The notes beneath the pieces were generated by a model, which saw only the letters and a program-made list of their open reading frames with translations, did not search any database and was not told the origin of the DNA. A DNA stretch of 64,000 bases from Sepioteuthis lessoniana (taxonomy: Eukaryota; Mollusca; Cephalopoda; Myopsida; Loliginidae), in assembly GCA_963585895.1 (NCBI GenBank), contig OY757904.1, positions 84,714,336 to 84,778,335 on the forward strand, written 5' to 3'. The first letter of the stretch is position 1. Each line of letters opens with the position of its first letter. Both the position numbers and the translations under genes were made by a program. Positions 12,891-23,197 of the stretch are shown here, in pieces.

Positions 12891-14004
12891 CTAGTTATCC
12901 GTCACGGATTCCAGCCCGACAGTACACAGAGCCACTGCCTTCCTGCACTGTTCATCAATTAGGTCCTTGTTGGCTGCTTTGGCTTGCCGCCGGGATCTCT
13001 TTGGTGTAGAGTCTGTTGGCACTGGTTTTGATTCTTTTTCTGCGGGAGTTGCTACTGGAAACAGTTCTGGAGAGGAGGGTGGACTAAGCGAAGGGATGGA
13101 GTAAGTCCTCAAAAGACTTTTTTTGGAGAGTCTCTCATGGGACTGTGATCTTGCTATATGTGATACTTGGTGGGGGCGAGTCTTTGGTGGCTGGGGATAT
13201 AACAGTTCAGGAGGTTGTGGGGATTGCGGGGGTTGAGAGCATTTTTGCTCAGGGGGAGCATGTTGTTGAGGGGGTGGTAGGGGAGGAGGAGGTGGTAGGG
13301 GAAGAATAGGTGGAGGAAGTGATAACAGAGGAGGTGGAAATGGTAAATGCGGCGGAGCTTGTTGGGGAAGAGGTTTTGGAGAAAAGGCATTAGAAGGGCC
13401 TTCCAGGGGATCCTCAGGGCAGGGTGGCCCTGAACATGCTTTCTTGGCTGCTCCCTCTCCGCTGCTCCTTGTCCTCTTCAGATTCATAGTTGTCTCCATG
13501 GGAGTTTCTTCTGCTTTTGGAGTGGTGGGAACTGGTATGGTAGGAGCTGGTTTGGTTTTAGATTTCTTTCTAGTCTTGGACGCTGGAGGGTGCTCAGTGA
13601 TGTGTGCAGGGATAGGTGCTGTCACTGATTTTGGTATGTATATTGCTGCTGGTGTCATTGCTTTTGCAGGAGAGGCAGTTGCGGACTTATCCTCAGCTTT
13701 CTGGGGAGATTTCTTTTTTTTTTCGAGTGACTTCTATCCACTCCTCCACTGTCTTAGGCTGGGCCTGGTCCGGTTCTTTTTCACTTCTGGTCTCGCTGAT
13801 GGTGGCTATGGAAGCTGTTGTTGCTGCAGTTTCTGTAGCAGCTGGAGCTTTTGGTGGATCTTTTTTGGGGCAGAACTTGGATATGTGCCCCAACTGCTTG
13901 CAGCTCCAACAGCGCGGGCATCTGCCTTCCGCAATCACCATCATCTGCCTCTCTCGGGCATCGGTCCCATCAAAGAGGGGAATCAATTTTGGGTCGAAGG
14001 CCAT
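12891..14004 (-). pseudogene. LINE ORF1 (gag-like), N-terminally truncated
   Basis: Nucleic-acid-binding protein of the nested LINE. The first block (14004-13693) has a CCHC zinc knuckle, CWSCKQLGHISKFC (C-x2-C-x4-H-x4-C), at residues 33-46. The second block (13658-12891) is a Pro/Ser/Thr-rich segment with long PPP tracts followed by a basic C-terminus. The two blocks lie in different frames, with a frame change in the A/T run near 13715-13725. Family ORF1 proteins have a longer region before the knuckle. Here it is missing because repeat R begins about 30 nt upstream of the first Met, so the gag start is truncated or replaced. Confidence 0.7.
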
Positions 14005-14030
14005 AATTGCCGAAATAGCTTGTTCTCAAG

Positions 14031-14365
14031 AGCGGATGTAAATGACAATGTGAAACTGATTCTTGGATTTCCTTTCTCAAACTCCCGTCTCTTCAATGTA
14101 CACCTCACACTGGAGACAATGACCGAATCCCAATTCTGTGTGTCGGTAGGCTGCGATGGATTTTGCAAGTCAGTTTCAGGGCTTATTGATTCGAGCGTTC
14201 TCTCCCTCTTTCTCCTTCGCTGTTCCTTCTCTCTCGCTCTCTCCCTCTTTCTCCTTCCTTCCGTCTTTCTCTCTCTCCTTCCGGTTCTCGCCTTCATTCC
14301 TTCTCCTTCCTTCCTTCCTTAAGTTGTAACAAGTTCGTTGGGCGACGCACTCAGAACAAATCGTC
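14031..14365. repeat. Direct repeat R, copy at LINE 5' side
   Basis: The longer copy of R. Compared with 8059-8350 it carries about 43 extra nt in the CT-rich stretch (around 14215-14250). It is followed by 205 nt of unique sequence up to the GTATCTG duplication. R lies directly upstream (on the minus strand) of truncated ORF1. Confidence 0.85.
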
Positions 14366-17300
14366 ACTTCCAGCCGTTACCGTGCGTATTTTATGTTCAT
14401 GAGATTTCACAAGAATTTGCATACGTGCAAATTACCTCTCGCTGGTTCGTGATCTCCCATCATCAAATATGCTCGAGGCAGCCATATCGGATTCGCTTTT
14501 CTGCTCTACAAACCAGACACGTTTGTGCGCGCTTCGAATGCCCAGGTACGTTGCGTCCATTACCTTCACAGTATCTGGAGCAAATCTAAATTTCAAAGGT
14601 GAATTAAATTGTAACGTATCATTTATGGAGCGAACTTTCAAATCAAAAGTTTGTTCTTCCAGGTATATCAAACTTATTTGGTAGATTGGATCATGCTCTT
14701 TGATTTATGGGAATTGCCCATAAATTCATTGTGTAAAAAAAAACAAAAAAAAAACAGAAAAATTTATTTCAGACTTGAAAAACAAATTTCCCTGTATGTT
14801 TTCTGAAGGTCTCGAACAATATACAAAAACCAAGGTCAGGTTTAAACTTAAAGACAACATAATATCTGTATTCAAAGAAAAAAAGAATATACTGTTCTCG
14901 GCTTTGAATGCAGTAAACCAAGAACTGGAACGTTTTGAGAAAATGGGAGTAATCTTTAATGTTGACTACTCTAATTGGGCAGCACCTATGGTGTATGTAA
15001 AGAAAAAGAACAAAAAGATCTGAGTATGTGCAGACTTTTCACCCAGACTGAATAACTGTCTTAAAGACCAAAAATACCCGTTACCCTCACCAAAAGATAT
15101 TTTCTCTCAGCTAAATGGTGGCAAGGTGTTTTCTAAGATAGATCTTTCTGAAGCATATTTACAAGTGAAAGTAGACAAAGAGTCCTCTAGTTATTAGTCT
15201 TCTTTTGGACTAAAGGTTGCGCCTAGCTTGTTCCAACGAGTAATGGACACTGTTAGCTGGACTAGAATTTGCCACAATGTATCTAGATGACATCCGATTA
15301 AGGAGTGAAAATGATGAACAGCACAGAAAACATATCAAGGCAGTGTTTCAGAAGATGGACAAATATGGCTTTAAGCTTGGTTCAGTGAAATGCAAGTTCT
15401 CCATAAAACAGGTAGAATATTTAGGGCAAATAATTGACAAGAACAGTAGAAAATCATACCCAGAATGGGCTGAAGCTATTAAAAATATGTCATCACCAAA
15501 CAACATCTCTAATCTTCAGGTGTTTTTAGGCTTGGCCAGCTATTATAGTATCTACTTTCCCAAAGTATATGATCCTAGAGCTCTATTGAATGACATATTG
15601 AAAAAAGATAGAAAATGGATTTGGTTGAAAGAATGCGCAGCCGTTTCCAGAAAATAAAAAAACTATCTGTTAGCAGATTTGTCATTAACTCACTTTGACT
15701 CTAAAAAAAAAAAAAAAAGAAAATATTGTAGCATCTAATGCTAGCAGGATCAGAGCGGTAATTTTTCACAAGTTTAAAGATGAGACTACAAAGCCTATAG
15801 CCCATGTGTCCAGATCTCCACTTCCTGCAGAAAGAAATTATAGCCAGATTGAGAAAGAAAGGTTGGCTATAATGTACGTGATTGAGGAAATTCACTTTAC
15901 AAATGGATCATAGACTATTGTTAAGTTTTTGGTTCAGAAAAGGGTATACCCATTCACACTGCCAACAGGTTACATCGAAAAAACTAGGATACACTGATGG
16001 TTGGTCGAGATTGATCCCAAAATTTTCAGAGGCATTAGAAGATATGGTGATATCGACCTTAAGGGACAAAAAGGAATTATCTGTATTGTTATACGATACA
16101 ATTCAGGAGTTACCTGTGACTCTAGAAGATATAAAAAAAAAAAAAAAGCAGCTGAGAAAGATGAATTTATTAAAAGAATGAAGAAACAGCTATGGCTGAT
16201 TGAAAGACAGAAAAAATGATCAAGTGTATCACCTTATTCAAGTACTACTATATACAGATAGTGATAATGCCTTATACACTGCAAAAGAAAATCCTGAGAG
16301 AATTTCGTATAGGTCATCCTGGCATGACAAAAATGAAGTCATTGATGTGTAGCTATACATACTGGCTTAGGATGGACCGGGATATTGAAAAAAATGGTAA
16401 AATAGGGTAGAGGTTATCAACTTGTGGCAAAAGTACCACCAATAAAAATTCAGCCATTGCCTTAAATGGATGATCTGTGGATGAGGTTACACATTGACTA
16501 CACTGAGCCTCTAAATGGTCATTATTACCTTATAATTGTAAACAGTTTCTCCAAGTGGCCAGAAATATTTAAGTGTAGACATCCAACATCCACAAATACT
16601 GTCAATGTATATTGTCAAGCTTTTCAGTCATTTCAGTACGCTAAAAACATTGGTTAGTGACAATGGGATACAATTTACCGGCAGAGAATTTAAAGATTTC
16701 TGTACATCTTTATCCATAGATTACATTATGACCTCTGTTTACCATCCTAGATCAAATGGGCAAGTGGAGAGATTCATGGACACTGATGAGAGGAGTATAC
16801 AAAAGTTTTTAGTAGTTTACAGAATCATGCCAAATCCAAACACAGATTCAGGCCTTTCACCAGCCAAGCTGATATTTGCAAGAAAAATTTGGTCAGTTTT
16901 CGACAGGTTGTTGCCTAGTCCAATGAAAAAAGTTGTAAAAGGAAACTTTGTGACAAAATTTTACAAACCAGGAGACTGTTTTCTTCTGAAATTATAGAAG
17001 TAGAAAAAGCTTTTGAAAAGACAGAATTATCACTGAAAGACTTGGCAGAGTGATATAGATGCTCAAAGGGAGAAGATTCGAATGTAAGAAACACTTAAAT
17101 CAGTTTAAGCCAAGATATATTAAAGATGTCATGCAAAAAGATAGAGAAAAATTGCCAATGGAGGTGTAATATATGACACATTCTAATTGCCAGTTCCCAT
17201 ATCTCCACCTGGACGAATGGAAGTATCTCCAACTCCACTAGTGCCACAAATACCAGCTCTCCGAAAACTACTGATACCAAAAATCCCACCAGCACAAAAT

Positions 17301-17368
17301 GTGGTCAGACGGGAAGGTATCAAGAAGAAAAAAAGTCAAACGACTGTCTTGACTCCAAAAAGAGGAAG

Positions 17369-17750
17369 TATTGAATACACTGACTGCTTCTCTGCAGAAT
17401 GGTAAGACTCCCCCCCCGCCCCCAACGAGTGTCCTGGACACTAAACAATCTGACGGTGAGGTTCCAGTGATGCTGGAACTCACTCCCAGGTCCACTCTGG
17501 CCTGAAATGGTAGCACCTGATAAGGGTCCTATCTATGGGTTAAATAGAACTAAACCCTGATTTGAGTTGACTGTTTTTTGCATTTAAACTGCATATTTAT
17601 GCTAAATTGAATTCTTTAAAATCAAACTGTTTTGACATTTAAACTGTGTACTTATGCTAAACTAAATTGCTCGATATAGAACTTTTTTGACCTCTAAACT
17701 GTGTACTTACGCTAATCTGAAATAAAACTGTTTTGATATTAACTCTGTGT
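17369..17750 (+). repeat. Nimb-derived non-autonomous repeat, tail-less copy
   Basis: Starts with GAATACACTGACTGCTTCTC, matching the heads at 17765 and 30660 and, more loosely, the head of the Nimb-like LINE at 24116. It continues through TCCAGTGATGCTGG and CTATCTATGGGTTAAATAG into a degenerate minisatellite (AACTGTTTTGACATTTAAAC, TGTACTTATGCTAAACT). It has no tail: the next copy of the family begins where this one stops. Confidence 0.65.
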
Positions 17751-18376
17751 ATTGCCCAGTTGGCTAGGGCTATAGAATACACTGACCACCTCTGCAGAGG
17801 AGTAAGACCTCCTCCACCAATTAGTGTCCTGGATATGACATTAAACAATTTAATGGTGAGGTTCCAGTGATGCTGGGGCTTTGGGGAATGCGGATCACCC
17901 CTTCATTGCCATTGCTCCCAGGTCCACTCTGGCCCAGGATGGTAGCACCTGATAGAGCCCTCTCTATGGGTTAAATAGAACTAACTGCATACTTATGCTA
18001 AAATGAATTGTTTGAATTAGAACTGTTTGACTAAACTGAGTATCTTGAAATAGAAATGTTTTTGACAATTAAAATGTACTTACATTTAAACTGTGTGCTT
18101 ATGCTAAACTGAATTGTTTGAAATGGAACTGTTTTTGACATTGAAACTGTACTCACTAAACTGAATTATTATAAATAGAACTGTTTTGACATTTAACTGT
18201 GTGTAAACAAAATTAGCTGAATTAGATTTGTTTGAATAAACTGAATGGTTTGAAATAGAAATGTTTTTGACAATTAAACTATGTACTAATGCTAAACTGG
18301 ATTGTTTGAAATAAAACTGGATTTGGCGTTAAATAACCTACAAAGGTTGATATGCCATAAAAACCAACCAACCAAC
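17751..18376 (+). repeat. Nimb-derived non-autonomous repeat, complete copy
   Basis: Head GGGCTATAGAATACACTGAC, a middle that includes AATGCGGATCACCCCTTC, then about six degenerate units of roughly 50-60 bp. It ends in the LINE-type tail GTTAAATAACCTACAAAGG, TTGATATGCCATAAAA and (CCAA)n. It ends where the Gypsy LTR remnant resumes at 18377, so it was inserted in or beside that LTR. No coding capacity; mobility would depend on a Nimb-type LINE that recognises the shared tail (inference). Confidence 0.7.
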
Positions 18377-18503
18377 CTATTCCTTGTCTGTCTTATTGTA
18401 TCTCTCTTGCAGTAAAACCTTTTTTTTATTCTACGAACGTGTTGACTGTTCCTTTCCACTCAAGTACCATCTTGTCTGATTATATCCCTTTTAAGAATAC
18501 AAC
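18377..18503 (+). repeat. Right LTR remnant of Gypsy fossil
   Basis: About 127 nt matching 6297-6421 closely, from CTATTCCTTGTCTG to AAGAATACAAC. Its left portion is missing or displaced by the LINE-derived repeats immediately upstream. Confidence 0.75.
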
Positions 18504-20689
18504 AATTCAATACTATTTGATGGTGGTGGAGTAATTGTTTTATTTATTTGTATACAATTGGATTTTTAAAAAAAGCTGATATATATTGAATATAGATATT
18601 ATGAAAAGCTATCTAAAAAAAAAGATAAAAGCAATTTACTTTGAAAATTTGTAGTGTACAAAGTTCATAAACATACTTTCCAAAAAGTTTATGCAAGAAA
18701 TTACTTTAAAATTGCTGGTACTTGTTAGTGATATACACATGTTTAGACTAGGTACCAACAATTGTGACCTCATAGACATATTTTATAAAACCAAATCAAT
18801 ACCCCTGATTGAAAAAAAATTACCAAAAATCAGGGAATTATCTGATTTTAATGAAATTTACAATGTTGATTTATGAATGAATTTTATAGTGTATCAGTTA
18901 TTTTATTCAAAAGCTTGAATTTTTTTCCCAGGTCACTTAATTTTGCTTCTCCCTATTTTGGGCATGCAAAATATTGGTGAATATAATTGAAACTAATTTC
19001 TGTATAAATACAGACAAAAAACTGAAGGTTTAACTTGAAAAATAATTTAAATGAAAGACTTTGAAACAAAATAAGTACTCAAAATTTGAAAATTAAATTT
19101 AAAAATAAAAAAAACCTTAAAAAATTTTTTTTCAACACTGAAAATTTTATTAAAATCATTGTTCATCTAATCAGTTTTTAAATTTTATCAACATTTATTT
19201 CATTTATCAACATTTAGTTTTTAAATTTTATCAACATTTATTACAAAGGTAATTTAGTCATAGAATTCATTTATTAAACTTTCGAATGAATTGTCAACTA
19301 TGAATAACTACCATATTTATTAACAAATTAGTAAAATACGAAAGGAATCGTCGCATAAACTATGTATATTTGTGTCTATAGACAATACATTTGAGAGAGA
19401 AAATGTTAAAGCTCTCCAGAAATTAGTTTATAATGTGGCTTTTAAAAAGACAAAAAGTGGAACCCCTCACAGTTAAAATAATAAAAAATGCGGCAGTTTT
19501 TTTCTGGTATGTCAGTCAACTGTTATTGAGGTTTTGCAAATAAATTTCTTCTAAAGAAGGAAAATCGATGAGTTATTTTTTCCCTCTAAATAATTTTTTT
19601 TATCTTGCGAATACATGTTAAATATTAAATTTAATTAAAAGCTTTTAATTTCAGTTTTAGAATGTCTGTATTTTCAAATCTGCGAGTATCACATTCTTTT
19701 TAGATACACATTTTAAGATTGAAATTAAAAACTATTTTAATCACTTTAATACATAATTTTAAGTGTATTTGTCAGCAGAACACCACAGAATACTAGTGAC
19801 TAAAAAAGAATTTTTACTTTGGGTTCAAAGAAAAAATGACTTGCAGTTTTGAAAATATACATATTTTAAAACTGAGATTAAAACTTTATTTTTAATTTCT
19901 GATTTTAGTTGTAATTGTTAGATAAAAATAATTTTATTTGTAGAAAAACAATTTTACACTAGAGACTTGCATCTCTGAAAATATACACATTTTAAAAGTG
20001 AAATGAAGAACTATTTTGATTCTTAATATTTAAATTAGATGCAATCCCTAGATAAAAACAAATATTTTTATAAAAAAACAATCTTCATTCCTTTTTCTTG
20101 TTTACAACTTTATTTCATGATTGGTGTACTGGGTTACTTATTACCCTCACAAAAAAGATTTCATAAAATAAGGCGAAACTGGTAACTTTTTTTTTTTTTT
20201 ACTCGCTATTTTGTTAACTTAATTTTACCACAAAAAGTATTTTTTTGAAAATTGAAACAAAGATTTCAGACATCATGTTGTGATCCCCACTTTTTTTCTA
20301 TTTGAAAACATTATATGATATGAAAGATTTCCAAGTGTCATATGTCGTATTTCATTTTTTTCTTCATTTCTTTTGTAAACAAATGGATTTCATTTTTATT
20401 TCCTAAAACTAGTCAATCAAATGTTTTTATATTTTTGTTCAGTCTTTTCCTTTTAATTCTATTAAACTCATAAACTCTATTTTTTTCATTGTTTCCTTAG
20501 ATATGATAACGAAGTAGTGATAGAATAAACTGAATGAATTCGGTTTTGTAAAAGAATTTGTTGCAGTTTCAAGGTATGAAGATGAAACTGAAAAAGGTTG
20601 GTTTTTCATCTTGTGTGCACATTTGAAAACAAGACAAAACCAAAACCTGCTAAATATTTCCAAAAAAGACAAAGACACCTATTTGTCCA
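18504..20689. other. Intron sequence, nothing recognised
   Basis: AT-rich DNA with many A and T homopolymers and small local duplications (for example ATTTATCAACATTTA at about 19180-19240). No coding trace or RNA gene seen. Confidence 0.5.
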
Positions 20690-21235
20690 TTTTGAAATGG
20701 AACTGGAATTACTATGTTGCAAGTTAACTGTTTGACTGGTAAGTGCTTGTAAAAAGCATATCCGAACCAGATGAGACTTTTGTAAAAAATACAAAGTGTG
20801 AAATGCAAAGGATTGGAGAGAAGTAATTTTCAATGATGAATGCAACATCCTATATTTTCTATGGTGGATTCTAAATTATTTGGAGGATAAAGATATTTGA
20901 AAGTTTTCTTAACTTTGCATTAAAACACATTATCCTCTGTCAATAATGGTATGGGGTTGCATATCACAAAAAAACCAAGAGTGACCTAAATATCATTGGA
21001 GGTCAGATGAATTCACTAACTTAGAGATTAAACTTGGTGTTCAAACGCTCCCTACCAAACTCGAGGAATCAGATAATTCAGCAAGGTAATACCCTCTATC
21101 ATTTTGCACATTTTGTTTCAAATAGGTTTTCCTGCAAGAGAATCTGCATTCTAAACTGGCTAGCAAAATCTCCCAATTTAAATATGATAAAAAACATTTG
21201 GTGAGTAACTCAATGATGCTTTAGGTAAAGAACTG
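20690..21235 (+). pseudogene. Decayed Tc1-type transposase
   Basis: Cut-and-paste transposase remnant. Visible family signatures in order are DWREVIFNDEC (about 20811-20843; family usual DW..V.FSDE), MVWGCIS (about 20950-20970), QQGNTLYHFAH (usual QQDN.P.HTA) and NWLAKSPNLNMIKNIW (usual W.AQSPDLNPIENLW). The second catalytic D is G and the final E is K, and several stops and frame changes are present, so it is dead. No terminal inverted repeats were found. It lies within probable CCDC124 intron 1. Confidence 0.65.
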
Positions 21236-22399
21236 GGGAGGGAAAAAATTTAGTCTACTTGAAAAGATACAGTAACACTTGATATATATTTTGGAATAGT
21301 CCATGAACCCCATTTTTTCACTTGCCACATATTTTATTTATTCAAAAAGGCTCTAGTCTGATAACTAAAGTAGCAGTACTAAATTTATGACCACAGTATT
21401 ACAATTTTTTAAAAACAATTTAAGTTATTTATGATGTTTATGTTTTTCATAATGAATATGATGTAATTTGGAATCAAGCTAGTAAAATTGTCATGGACTA
21501 TGTATTAAATAGTTACCTTAGGAGTCCCAAAAATCAACATTTTTCCAATTTGAAATCCTTATTTCAAAAATATTTCTATAATGTCCTTTGAAAAAACATT
21601 TGCCCTCTTAAGAATTCCAAAAATATTTTGGGATAAATTGCTACAAATGCCTAAATAAAATGTGATGTGTAAAACTAATGAAAGCAAGTTGAAATTTCAG
21701 TTATTTTTACTTAGAAAAACTACCTCATCTGGTAAATATATATGAAAAACTTAGTTTCAAACCAAGTTATAGGCATCCAGAATGTATGTTCTTGAAAAGT
21801 ATATTAATCTGAATATTTGCAGAGTAAGCTTTTTTTTCTTCTTTTTTTTAATGTTAGCATTAATTTTATTTATTTTTGCATTTGGATGCTGTGAATTGAA
21901 AAAATGTCTCTACTCCTGTTTTTATGATTTTAATCAAAATTATGTTAATTTTTAATTAAAATCTTGATTATATTCTCATTTGAGTTAATTGAATAATTTT
22001 GTCATTATTTGTCTAAATTTCTGAGATGAAGCTTGATGAAAACTGTCTTCTTTGTTATACTCACATTTCAGCCAATGCATCCTTCTTTAGGTGTTTCATG
22101 TCCAACTTGTAAGCTCACATAGAACTTCGAACCAAATGAATCCATGTGGATACATCGTTCTTATTCTTCTAACTATGACCAGGTATAAGTTTTAAGCTAT
22201 AGTAAGTATTCTTTATTTTCTGTTGTCAAGATCGAACCGGCAACCTCCAGATGATTTCACTTAGAAGCACTTTGCAACCAAATATCGATACCATGTGTCC
22301 TGCTGGACAATTCAGGGTCAATTTTTGGAACTTATAAACTTAATGTCTCTAACTTAAGAAATACTACTCACTCATATCGCAATTTTTTTTTTCTTCACA
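21236..22399. other. Intron sequence, nothing recognised
   Basis: AT-rich DNA with no convincing coding or repeat signature. A slightly less AT-rich patch at about 22060-22330 resembles transposon flank, but I cannot name it. Confidence 0.4.
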
Positions 22400-22930
22400 T
22401 CAAGCCTTTTTGATTAATGGTTCCCAAATCATATTCATCTCTATAGTGGGTCTGCTCAACAGGTCACTGTAACCCAACCTATGTGTTGCTTCTTTAAGAT
22501 GTCTGATTTTCCTATGTTCTTTTCTATCTATTATCTTGACTTCATCCCATAAGAGCAGTTGGTTTCCCTTTTCCTTCCATATTTCGTCAGCTATATCCAA
22601 CTTTTCAACTTCATCTCAACATATTGCTTTTTGATGTTCCTATAGTCTTGTAGTGGGTGACATGTCTTGACTTTGTATACTTTATCACAACTGCATGGAA
22701 TGGAGCACACACAATTCTTGGTCATGTTGTATTCTATTGGGGACTTGACTCAGAGGAGATATTTTTGAAGAGTCGTGCCACTTCTGAATATTGTCCTGAT
22801 ATCATATGGACTACATAACTTTTGAATCTTTTTGGCTAGGCTTTTGACATTGGGCAGACAGACTGGTGAGTTTTTAGGTATTGTTCTGTCATTCAATCCA
22901 GATTTCTTGTAGTCGCTGTGATGCTCTCTG
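22400..22930 (-). pseudogene. Penelope-like element, C-terminal endonuclease fragment
   Basis: The minus-strand frames show, in order, a linker with YDIRTIFRSGTTL, then CSIPCSCDKVYK (the position of the GIY-YIG nuclease core in Penelope-like elements), then DIADEIWKEKGNQL, LWDEVKIIDRKEHRKIRHLK and a C-terminus that includes EMNMIWEPLIKKA. The last 66 residues (22600-22400) are one open frame; upstream of it the frame changes at least once and stops occur. Only the 3' end of the element is present, and the reverse transcriptase is missing. The family call is from remembered similarity to PLE nuclease domains. Confidence 0.6.
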
Positions 22931-23016
22931 AGAAGTTATTGCAATGGAGGTTATCTCTTAAACATTTTATTTTTTCTTGATAATTTTGTCCTAATTTCAT
23001 TATCTTTATTTTTCAG

Positions 23017-23197
23017 GTGGACAAGCTGACATTAAAACATGCCAAAAAAGTTCCAAGGAGAAAACAGCAAAGCTGTTCAAGCCCGTGCTCGGAAAGAGGC
23101 CAAGCGTCAAGAGGAGATTCAGCGCAAAACAAAGGCTGCTGAAGATAAACTTTGGGAAGACAATGATAAAAATCTGGCACGTAAACAACAACGTAAG
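23017..23197 (+). CDS. CCDC124: CCDC124 first coding exon
   Basis: Acceptor TTTATTTTTCAG at 23016, 22 nt of 5' leader, ATG at 23039 and 53 codons ending KQQRK. Donor AAG|GTAAGT at 23198. The exon ends in phase 0. Confidence 0.93.

Larger units (their letters stand above)
8051..14570 (-). mobile_element. Tx1/L1-like LINE insertion nested in Gypsy fossil
   Basis: A 6.5-kb block between two copies of GTATCTG, read on the minus strand. From its 5' side it has 205 nt of leader-like DNA (14366-14570), a 335-nt repeat (14031-14365), ORF1 (14004 to 12891), ORF2 (12467 to 9014), a 3' region (9013-8351) and a second, 292-nt copy of the repeat (8350-8059). The domain set of CCHC gag, AP-like endonuclease, reverse transcriptase and C-terminal Cys/His motif is that of the L1/Tx1 superclade. 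The Tx1-like call rests on RT motifs such as SLDQSKAFDRVD and on remembered C-terminal similarity. Endonuclease and RT each remain long open frames, so this copy is much younger than its Gypsy host. Confidence 0.75.
6212..18503 (+). mobile_element. Gypsy-type LTR retrotransposon fossil, with nested insertions
   Basis: An LTR element in plus orientation. The left LTR is at about 6212-6421 and a right LTR remnant at 18377-18503. The order of parts is gag-like region (about 7080-7560), zinc-knuckle region (about 7690-7870), aspartic protease with a DTGS motif (about 7950-8050, resuming after 14577), reverse transcriptase (about 14760-15300), RNase H-like (about 15400-15920) and integrase (about 16300-17000). 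Gag-protease-RT-RNaseH-integrase order is that of Gypsy (Metaviridae). A 6.5-kb LINE sits inside the protease region, and LINE-derived repeats sit in or beside the right LTR. It is thoroughly broken (more than ten breaks) and old. It lies within probable CCDC124 intron 1 in the gene's orientation. Confidence 0.8.

Noticed and set aside
13444-14322. 292-aa plus-strand open frame
   Set aside because: Antisense to LINE ORF1 and repeat R; hydrophobic, Phe/Ser/Leu-rich composition follows from the proline-rich and CT-rich text on the other strand.
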